A stretch of 36,015 nucleotides of DNA from Terriglobia bacterium (GTDB lineage Bacteria; Acidobacteriota; Terriglobia; Terriglobales; Acidobacteriaceae): positions 1 through 36,015 of the forward strand of contig JAIQFA010000054.1 of assembly GCA_020073525.1 (NCBI GenBank), given 5' to 3'. Positions 18,220-24,755 of this stretch are shown here, one piece after another. Position numbers and translations under genes: made by a program. The notes under the pieces were generated by a model. The model searched no databases, had not been told where the DNA came from, and saw nothing but the letters and a program-made list of their open reading frames with translations. Position 1 is the first letter of the stretch. Each line of letters starts with the position of its first letter.

Positions 18220-20199
18220 CTATTGCGGCGCCAGTCGCTGCGCGCGCCGCGTCTCCTCGTCTGCCTCCGCCGTGAGTCCCTTGGCGGCCAGGGCCTTGGC
18301 TAATGACTCATGCATGATGGACTCTTGCGGCGCCAACTCCACAGCGCGGTGTAACTCCGCAACGGCTTCGTCAAGCTTGTCCTGATACAGCAGGGTCTCG
18401 CCGAGAGCGCGATGTCCACGCGCTAGCTCCGGATCAATCGTAACCGACTGCCGGAACGCCGCAGCCGCCGGCGCCAGTTGCTGCTTCTGTAAGAACGCCA
18501 CTCCCAGATTGTAGGCGGCCTCGAAGTTGGTGGCATCCAGTTGCAGGGTCCGCTGCAACGTCGCGATCGCCGCATCCATTTGCCCAGCGTGAGCCTGCGC
18601 CATGCCGAGATTAAAGAAGGCCAGCGCGTAGTCAGGACTGAGCTGAACGGTCTTTTGCAGTTCGTCGATCGCCTGGGGATACATCTTGAGGCGATAGTAA
18701 TCCAGTCCCTGCAGATAGTGCGCCGGAACCGAGTTGGGCTCGACTGCGACTACTTTCTTCAGATTGTCGAGCGACTCTTGAAAGCGCCCGTGCTGAGAAT
18801 CGGCCATGGCATCAGAGATCAGTTCATAGGTGGCCACGCGGTCTTTCGGATCCGGCAAGTCGCGGCTACTGATAGTCGGATCGCTGCCGCCGGAAAACCC
18901 TGCGTACCCCAGAGCCTTCAGCCGCTCCATCAACGCCGGATCCAGCCCGGTTTTTTCGGCCATTTCCTTGCCCGCGCTGTACTTGCGGATCATACCGGCC
19001 AGCTTTGCCCGCATCTCCTCGGCTACCGCTTTCTTTTCGGCGAACAGGTTATGAACTTCGCCTGGATCCTTCGCCAGATCGTAGAGCTCAGGCTTGGGTG
19101 CATCAATAAAGTGGTATTTCGTGTTCTCCGAGCCGCGCAATTCGCTCCAGTTGAAGTGAATTCGCGGCAGAAAAGTCTCTCCATAGAGAATGCGGTCGCG
19201 GTCCGATTGAACATAGCGAGCCTTTTCGTTTGAGTCTCCGCGAAGTTCGGGAAGGAGACTGCGTCCTTGTACCTGTGAAGGAATCTCCGCCCCGACAGCG
19301 CCGAGCACTGTGGGCATCAGGTCGACGAGCGAAACCGGGTCGGCAACCGTGCGTGCCGCCGCCTGCTCCGGCAGCCGGATGATCAGCGGCACGTGCATCG
19401 TCGCATTGTAGATAAAGAATCCGTGGGTTTTTTCGCCGTGCTCCCCCAGGCTCTCGCCATGATCGCCGCACAACACGATCACCGTGTTCTTATAAATTCC
19501 TTTCTCTTTCAAAAACCGGATCAGCCGCCCGACCTGTTCATCCGCAAAAGCGATCTCGCCATCGTAGGGCTGCGCCGCATATTCCTTGCTGTAAGGCTCG
19601 GGTGGATGATAAGGAAAATGCGGGTCGTAGAGATGCATCCAAAGAAAAAACTTCTTTTGCGAATTCTTCGCCAGCCAATCCAACGCCACATCGGCCACGG
19701 CGTTGCCAGGGCGCTCCATTTGGTCGAGGTTCGCCTCATCCAGGCGGCTGAATTCAAAGTGGTCGTAATAAAAATCGAAGCCCTGATTCAATCCAAATCG
19801 CGAGTCGAGAACCGCCGCGGCGATCACCGCTCCCGTCTGGTACCCGGCCTGCTTGAGAACGGACGCCATCGTGGGCTCAAGCGGGCTGAGCTTATTGCCG
19901 CTGAAATCGTGCATGCCGCTCAACATCGGATAGGTCCCCGTCAGCATCGAACTGTGCGAGGGCAGGGTTACGGGGACCACCGCGAAGGCGCGCTCAAACC
20001 GCGCTCCCTCCGCAGCCAGGCCGTCGATGTTCGGCGTCTTGATCTGCTTGTATCCATAGCAGCCAAGATGGTCGGCGCGCAGCGTATCAATCGTGATCAG
20101 AACCACATTCAGCGCCGGCTTTGCGGGCATTTGCGCCGCTGCAGAAAACGAGGCGAGGACGATCAGGATGAAATTCAGGCGGCGAAAAATGGACACCAT
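18220..20199 (-). CDS. exported sulfatase-fold protein with C-terminal TPRs (paralogue 3)
   Basis: 659 residues from ATG 20199 (the frame is open to 20235, but only this start puts the signal peptide at the N-terminus, cleavage near S-A-A-A-Q). Sulfatase-fold domain about 30-440 with I-D-T-L-R-A-D (Asp38) and G-D-H-G-E-S-L-G-E-H-G-E. Thr78 in T-L-P-S-H-S-S-M-L-T-G takes the place of the formylglycine residue. After L-K-A-L-G-Y and D-P-K-D-R come about six TPRs (about 480-650). First gene of a two-gene minus operon with paralogue 2 and divergent from paralogue 4 over a 91-base gap. Closest relative in the window appears to be paralogue 4 (both have L-G-C-Y-G-Y-K-Q or V-G-C-Y-G-Y-K-Q). Confidence 0.9.
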   Translation of the reverse strand: MVSIFRRLNFILIVLASFSAAAQMPAKPALNVVLITIDTLRADHLGCYGYKQIKTPNIDGLAAEGARFERAFAVVPVTLPSHSSMLTGTYPMLSGMHDFSGNKLSPLEPTMASVLKQAGYQTGAVIAAAVLDSRFGLNQGFDFYYDHFEFSRLDEANLDQMERPGNAVADVALDWLAKNSQKKFFLWMHLYDPHFPYHPPEPYSKEYAAQPYDGEIAFADEQVGRLIRFLKEKGIYKNTVIVLCGDHGESLGEHGEKTHGFFIYNATMHVPLIIRLPEQAAARTVADPVSLVDLMPTVLGAVGAEIPSQVQGRSLLPELRGDSNEKARYVQSDRDRILYGETFLPRIHFNWSELRGSENTKYHFIDAPKPELYDLAKDPGEVHNLFAEKKAVAEEMRAKLAGMIRKYSAGKEMAEKTGLDPALMERLKALGYAGFSGGSDPTISSRDLPDPKDRVATYELISDAMADSQHGRFQESLDNLKKVVAVEPNSVPAHYLQGLDYYRLKMYPQAIDELQKTVQLSPDYALAFFNLGMAQAHAGQMDAAIATLQRTLQLDATNFEAAYNLGVAFLQKQQLAPAAAAFRQSVTIDPELARGHRALGETLLYQDKLDEAVAELHRAVELAPQESIMHESLAKALAAKGLTAEADEETRRAQRLAPQ

Positions 20200-20290
20200 T
20201 GGTGAGTTCAGTTTATCGCATGTTGCCGCATGCAAGGCGCGTTCGGCACAGGCTCAACGCCGCCCAAAGACTGTGATAGGCTGGGCACCT
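20200..20290. promoter_or_regulatory. divergent promoter region between paralogues 3 and 4
   Basis: A 91-base gap that must hold both promoters. It contains a small inverted repeat GCATG/CATGC separated by six bases (20218-20233 region). No -35/-10 pair stands out, so the exact promoters cannot be given. Confidence 0.35.
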
Positions 20291-22204
20291 ATGCAATGGC
20301 TGGCCACTCGTCTAGGGATCATCTTCGTCCAAATACTCGTTGGGATCGCCCTGCTTGGAAGCACGGCCTCCCCTCAGACCACCGCCCCACGAAGCTCTCT
20401 CCCCGACGTGTACCTCATCACCCTCGACACGCTGCGCTCCGACCACGTCGGCTGCTACGGATACAAGCAGGTCGAAACCCCCGCACTCGACGCGCTCGCC
20501 GCCGACGGTGTCCGCTTCACCGAGGCCTTCACCCACAGCCCAATCACGAACACATCGCACATTACGATCCTGACCGGCCTCCTGCCCAGCGTGCACGGCG
20601 TCACCGACTTTGCCATTCCCCTCGCGCCGCAACATGTGACCGCCGCTGAACTCTTGAAGAAACAGGGCTACCAGACTGCAGCTTTCATCGGAGCCGTAAT
20701 TCTCGACAGCAACACGCTCGCTCCCGGCCTCGATCGCGGCTTTGATTTCTACGACAATTTTCCGAAGACGGACAGCAAAGACGCCGAAGGCAAGAATAAG
20801 GAGCGCTGGGGACGAGTCGAGCGCCGCGGTATGGAAGTCGTCGAGCACGCCGAGGCATGGTTTGACAAACACCGCACCGGACCGCACTTCGTCTGGGTGC
20901 ACATGTACGATCCGCACGACCCCTACGAGCCGCCGTCGCCATTCTCGGAGAAGTACAAAGACCATCTCTACGACGGCGAAATTGCCTACACCGATTCCGC
21001 GGTCGCTCACTGGATTGCCTACCTGAAAAAGGCCGGCGCCTACGACAATGCCATCATCATCGTCACCGGCGATCACGGCGAGGGCTTGGGTGAACACGGG
21101 GAAGAAACTCACGGCCTCTTTCTTTACGACTCGACGCTGCACGTGCCTCTCATCCTGAAGGAGCCGGCCGCTACCCATCACGGCACTGTAATTGATGCCC
21201 AGGTGCGAACCACCGATATCCTTCCCACAATTCTTTCGGCGACAGGCGTAGCCGCCCCAGCAGAGCTGAACGGGGAGTCGCTGTTGCCTCTCGTCAGCGA
21301 GAAACAGTCCGCCAATCGTGCCCTCTTCGGCGAGACTGACTATCCGCTTCGCTGGGGTTGGGCTCCGCTGCGCGCCTTGCGCAACGACAACACCAAGCTG
21401 ATCGAAGCTCCCCGGCCCGAACTCTACGACCTGCAGGTGGACCCGAAGGAGCTACAGAATCTCTATGCGTCCGACGCCTCCAAGCTGCCGAGCATGCAAG
21501 CCGAAATGGCGAAGTGGAAGGCGAAGCTCCCGCCGCAGAGCAATCCCGCCAAGCCTGGAGAGACTCTGCCCGATCCCAAGGACAAAATCGAAGTGCAGAA
21601 CCTGCTGCACGACGCGATGCTGGCCGGTGACGACAATCGATCGAGTGACGCGCGCCAGTTTTTGGAAAAAGCTCTGCAGCTCGACCCGGCGTCGCCGACC
21701 ACGCTCCGCCAACTCGGCGAGCTTGAACTCGCTGCCGGAGATTTTGCCAAAGCGGCCGTCCACTTGAAGCGGGCGTGCGATTTGCGTCCCGACGATTCCA
21801 CTGCCGCGTTCGAATTGGGCCAAGCGGCAGAGAAGTCCGGCGATTGGCCGGTGGCGCGGGACGCTCTCGAATCGAGCCTGAAGCTGGCGCCCAGCCAAAT
21901 GCCCGCTCGGCTCATGCTCGGCCACGTTTACCTGCAACTGAAAGACGCCAAGAACGCGGCTGACCAGTTCGAGGCCGCGCTGCTGGTAGATTCCGACAAC
22001 AGCGAAGGCCGTCTGGGACTGGCCGAAGCGCAAATTCAGCAATCGGATTTTGCCGGGGCTTTGCCCGATCTCCAAGCGTTCGCCAAGTCGAATCCAAAAC
22101 ATTCTGCAGCTCTGCGCTTGCTAGCGCGAGCCTACCGCGGACTCGGCAAGGAGCAAGACGCCAAGCGCGTCGACGACCAAGTCGCAGCATTGGAAAAAAA
22201 GTGA
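20291..22204 (+). CDS. exported sulfatase-fold protein with C-terminal TPRs (paralogue 4)
   Basis: 637 residues from ATG 20291; in-frame sequence upstream is open to 20093 but overlaps paralogue 3 and the divergent promoter gap. The N-terminus is a signal peptide or anchor (I-I-F-V-Q-I-L-V-G-I-A-L-L-G). Sulfatase-fold domain about 37-430 with L-D-T-L-R-S-D (Asp46) and G-D-H-G-E-G-L-G-E-H-G-E. Thr86 in T-N-T-S-H-I-T-I-L-T-G is at the formylglycine position. L-P-D-P-K-D-K leads into about six TPRs (about 445-630). Probably a periplasmic or membrane-attached enzyme with a protein-docking tail; substrate unknown. Transcribed towards phoU, with a hairpin repeat between them. Confidence 0.9.
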   Translation: MQWLATRLGIIFVQILVGIALLGSTASPQTTAPRSSLPDVYLITLDTLRSDHVGCYGYKQVETPALDALAADGVRFTEAFTHSPITNTSHITILTGLLPSVHGVTDFAIPLAPQHVTAAELLKKQGYQTAAFIGAVILDSNTLAPGLDRGFDFYDNFPKTDSKDAEGKNKERWGRVERRGMEVVEHAEAWFDKHRTGPHFVWVHMYDPHDPYEPPSPFSEKYKDHLYDGEIAYTDSAVAHWIAYLKKAGAYDNAIIIVTGDHGEGLGEHGEETHGLFLYDSTLHVPLILKEPAATHHGTVIDAQVRTTDILPTILSATGVAAPAELNGESLLPLVSEKQSANRALFGETDYPLRWGWAPLRALRNDNTKLIEAPRPELYDLQVDPKELQNLYASDASKLPSMQAEMAKWKAKLPPQSNPAKPGETLPDPKDKIEVQNLLHDAMLAGDDNRSSDARQFLEKALQLDPASPTTLRQLGELELAAGDFAKAAVHLKRACDLRPDDSTAAFELGQAAEKSGDWPVARDALESSLKLAPSQMPARLMLGHVYLQLKDAKNAADQFEAALLVDSDNSEGRLGLAEAQIQQSDFAGALPDLQAFAKSNPKHSAALRLLARAYRGLGKEQDAKRVDDQVAALEKK

Positions 22205-22234
22205 AGCGACTCCTGTGGTGACGGGTTTGTGTGG

Positions 22235-22274
22235 GGACGGGCGCCTCGCCCGTCCAGGCCGAGTGAAGCTCGGC
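22235..22274. repeat. double palindrome of the GGACGGGCG family
   Basis: Nine-base perfect arms GGACGGGCG/CGCCCGTCC around CCT (22235-22255), followed by GCCGAG/CTCGGC around TGAAG (22258-22274). The same pair of hairpins, slightly diverged, recurs 900 bases on at 23152-23190. Confidence 0.7.
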
Positions 22275-22335
22275 AGGTTCTCGCGGGCAGCGTCTCTGGT
22301 GGTGGCTGAAATTCATCCACTACCGCGCCTCTGGA

Positions 22336-22367
22336 TTTACATTCCTTTCACATTCCGGTTCTATGCT
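22336..22367 (+). promoter_or_regulatory. possible Pho-box-like direct repeat and -10 box before phoU
   Basis: TTTACAT (22336-22342) and TTCACAT (22347-22353) are spaced by exactly 11 bases, both followed by TCC, and TATGCT (22362-22367) follows. The layout of two heptamers one helical turn apart, replacing a -35 box ahead of a -10 box, is that of PhoB-activated promoters; the heptamer matches the E. coli CTGTCAT only partly. Inference from spacing and position, unproven for Acidobacteria. Confidence 0.35.
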
Positions 22368-22392
22368 AGCTTCGTGGTAGTCAGTGGTGCCG

Positions 22393-23136
22393 ATGCCTCG
22401 AAAACCGCTATCCCCATCACGCCCGAAGCGCCGTTCTCCTTCGGCGCGATCTCGAGCAACGGAAGCTCGACCGGCTCAGACCCGCGATGAAGATTTGGCC
22501 CAGGATGAATTGACGTCTCTCGTCGTCCGGGGCTGCCTCATCGCGCGCGACGCAGTCTTCAATGTCAGGGACTTTCTTGCGGATGGCTCGCGCCTGGCAT
22601 TTCTCGCGATCAAGGACTGCGAGAAAGAACTCGACCAAATTGAGCGCAAGATTGACGACCAACTGCCCGAAGCCATTACTCGCGTAGGGGAAGCCAAGGC
22701 GCGTGAGTTGCTGGCATGTCTGAAGTTCATCACCGACCTCGAACGCATCGGCGACCTCGCCTACAGTGCGGTCATGCAACTGCAGTCACGCCGCGAAAAG
22801 CTACCCGCAGCGGACTCCCGCCAACTCGTGGAGATGGCCTCGCTGCTCCGCGAGATGTTGGAACAGGTGCATCAGGGATTCCTCAAGCGCGACCTGTCAC
22901 ACGCGCAGAGCGTTCTGCAATCCGATCCGGAAGTGGACCGCTTGTGCCATTCCTTGTTTCACAGACATTTGGCCGAGCCGAACAGTCCGACTGGCCAGAA
23001 GAATTTCGACATCCTCCTGTGCGCCCAGGCACTGGAGCGCATCGGCGATCACGCCAAGAACCTGGCGGAAGAACTCTATAGTTTGGCCGAGGGCCGCTCC
23101 CAGCGCCACATTGCCCGGAAGCTCTCGACGGCCTGA
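22393..23136 (+). CDS. phoU: PhoU-domain phosphate regulatory protein
   Basis: 247 residues from ATG 22393 (GTG 22384 would add three). Two PhoU three-helix repeats are visible, each with its metal-binding motif: F-I-T-D-L-E-R-I-G-D-L-A (about 110-121) and A-Q-A-L-E-R-I-G-D-H-A-K-N (about 212-224). PhoU proteins act in the cytoplasm as negative regulators between the Pst phosphate transporter and the PhoR kinase. A basic Ser/Pro/Arg-rich N-terminal extension of about 37 residues precedes the domain and is unusual. No pst, phoB or phoR genes are in the window, so it is an orphan here. A Pho-box-like direct repeat lies just upstream. Confidence 0.88.
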   Translation: MPRKPLSPSRPKRRSPSARSRATEARPAQTRDEDLAQDELTSLVVRGCLIARDAVFNVRDFLADGSRLAFLAIKDCEKELDQIERKIDDQLPEAITRVGEAKARELLACLKFITDLERIGDLAYSAVMQLQSRREKLPAADSRQLVEMASLLREMLEQVHQGFLKRDLSHAQSVLQSDPEVDRLCHSLFHRHLAEPNSPTGQKNFDILLCAQALERIGDHAKNLAEELYSLAEGRSQRHIARKLSTA

Positions 23137-23151
23137 GGTTGGCTCGTGTAG

Positions 23152-23190
23152 GGATGGGCGCCTCGCCCGTCCATGCCGAGCGCAGCTCGG
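23152..23190. repeat. second copy of the double palindrome
   Basis: GGATGGGCG/CGCCCGTCC around CCT (one G-U pair in RNA), then GCCGAG/CTCGGC around CGCAG. It matches the copy at 22235-22274 in order and spacing, and it also starts with GTGTAGGG. Confidence 0.7.
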
Positions 23191-23837
23191 CCTCGCCTCA
23201 AGTTTCCGCAACACCGCAACTTTGAAGTGCCGCCGGTTTCGTATCAGGGCATCGTTTTAGCGATGCCGAAGAGTCTTCGAGATCATCCCCTTTAGGGGCT
23301 GGGCGACGTCAATGAAAATCATGCGATACCGTCTCCGCCCGCGTCACCCGAAGCGGCGAAACTTTTTCCGCCCGAACGTGGATCACGTTGTCCTGATTCT
23401 GCAAAATTCCCTCGACCATCAGAAAGCGTTCGGAAATCAATAAAACGCGATTCTTCTGCAACAGATCGGGGGTAAAGATCGCGTTGGCAATCCCTGTTTC
23501 ATCTTCCAGGCTCATGAACATCATTCCCTTGGCCGTCCCCGGACGCTGCCGGGCAATCACGCATCCGCCGATTCGCAATCGGCGCCCATTTGGCAGATAT
23601 GCCAGATCGGAAGCGCGATAAATCCCCATCCTCTTCATCTCTGCCCGACGGTACTGCATAGGATGAGGACCAACCGTCAGCCCGGTAGCGCGAAAATCCG
23701 CCACTAACCGCTCTTCGTGTGTCATGGCCGCGAGCGGAGACTCCCCATCCATCTCCGGCAACTCATCCAGCAACGGCCCCGCCCATCGCACTGCCCGTTC
23801 CACCTGCCAAAGCGCATCGCGGCGATTAAACACCTTT

Positions 23838-23970
23838 TCACCACGGAGGCACGGAGGAAACCTTTCTAGTGGAATTGCCGCGGAGCGAAGACTCACCGAA
23901 CAAACAAGTCCACGATGAATCGGAAGCCCCTGATTGTTCTTCCTCCGTGTCTCCGTGCCTCGGTGGTGGA
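23838..23970. repeat. GGAGRCAC-armed hairpin element inserted in dnaE2
   Basis: About 133 bases with inverted arms made of the octamer GGAG[AG]CAC in tandem (left arm 23838-23862, right arm 23937-23970) and an unrelated interior. It interrupts dnaE2 between the codons for N-E-I-G and N-R-R-D-A-L-W and shifts the frame. A second copy with similar arms but a different interior is at 30405-30505. Confidence 0.75.
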
Positions 23971-24148
23971 ATTCCAATTTCATTCAACGCCCCAATTTCC
24001 GCCAGCGTAGTCAACTCATCCTTGCGCAACTCGGGCACGCGGCGAGCCAGATCCTGCACCGAAGCAAATGGCGCCAAGCTGCGCTCCCGAACCAAAGCCT
24101 GCCCAGCGGGCTCGCGCAGCCCGCGAGCATATTTCAGCCCAAGACGAA

Positions 24149-24171
24149 CTGACGGCTGATGGCTGACGGCT
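24149..24171. repeat. AGCC[GA]TC heptamer tandem repeat in dnaE2
   Basis: Read on the minus strand: three tandem heptamers AGCCGTC, AGCCATC, AGCCGTC plus AG. It sits between the DnaE2 codons for T-L-E and R-L-G-L-K and, at 23 bases between those codons, puts the two sides out of frame. Confidence 0.65.
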
Positions 24172-24393
24172 CCAGCGTGCACTTCCAATCCGACCGCGTC
24201 ACATCCATCGGCAGCACTTTCAATCCATGCCGCTGTGCATCCTTTACAAGAGTCGAAGGATGATAAAAACCCATCGGCTGATTATTCAGCAGCGCCAAAA
24301 TTGCAACTCCAGGATCACGAAAGCTTTACGCCACCTCTCCAATTGAAGATCGGCCTCACCAAGTCCCAGGCCCAGGGAGACCGAGCAAGATTT

Positions 24394-24402
24394 TGTTATA
24401 AT
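24394..24402 (+). promoter_or_regulatory. extended -10 promoter element of tRNA-Glu
   Basis: TGT followed by TATAAT (24397-24402), a consensus extended -10 box, 25 bases before the first base of the tRNA. No good -35 box is seen at 17 bases upstream, which an extended -10 can tolerate. Confidence 0.55.
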
Positions 24403-24427
24403 CACAGTTCGATTCATCCCCCCGAGG

Positions 24428-24502
24428 GGCGCTATCGTCTAGGGGTTAGGACGGAAGATTCTCAATCTTCAAACCCGGGTTCGATTCCCGGTAGCGCTAC
24501 CA
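24428..24502 (+). tRNA. tRNA-Glu (anticodon CUC)
   Basis: Full cloverleaf: acceptor GGCGCTA with TAGCGCT (a G-U pair at 1-72), D-arm GTCT/GGAC, anticodon stem GAAGA/TCTTC with loop TTCTCAA giving anticodon CTC (24461-24463), four-base variable region, T-arm CCGGG-TTCGATT-CCCGG, discriminator A and encoded CCA (24500-24502). It reads the GAG codon. Confidence 0.93.
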
Positions 24503-24755
24503 AATCTCCTCCACACCGACCGCCGAGTTTGGTTTTTTCTTCCCAGATACTCACCAACTATCTCCGTTGGCTAGTCCCAAAACGGCTGATTCGAATTGAA
24601 CAGTTTCCTTCTCTGTTACCGGTGGATATTTTTTTACCAGCCCGTAACTTGCGGTAAATATTCGGCGACTATATTCGCTTCAACCCACTACCGTCGATCG
24701 TTGTTAGTCCTTTTGTCGCTGGGGCCCTCGCACAACCCATTTCTGGAGGAATCGT

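Larger units (their letters stand above)
23309..24325 (-). pseudogene. dnaE2: decayed 3' fragment of error-prone DNA polymerase dnaE2
   Basis: Three pieces in different frames read as the last 300 or so residues of DnaE2 (normally about 1000-1100). First, [12 protein letters not shown] and V-T-R-S-D-W (about 24300-24170). Then [10 protein letters not shown] to L-A-E-I-G-A-L-N-E-I (about 24155-23975). Last, N-R-R-D-A-L-W-Q-V-E-R-A-V-R, an OB-fold part R-L-R-I-G-G-C-V-I-A-R-Q-R-P and the typical ending S-H-D-F-H (23830-23309). A heptamer repeat (24149-24171) breaks the first junction, a 133-base hairpin element the second, and an in-frame stop at 24326-24328 bounds the 5' side; the N-terminal polymerase domains are missing. 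Intact DnaE2 is a translesion polymerase working with ImuA/ImuB, neither of which is here. Clearly non-functional. Confidence 0.85.
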
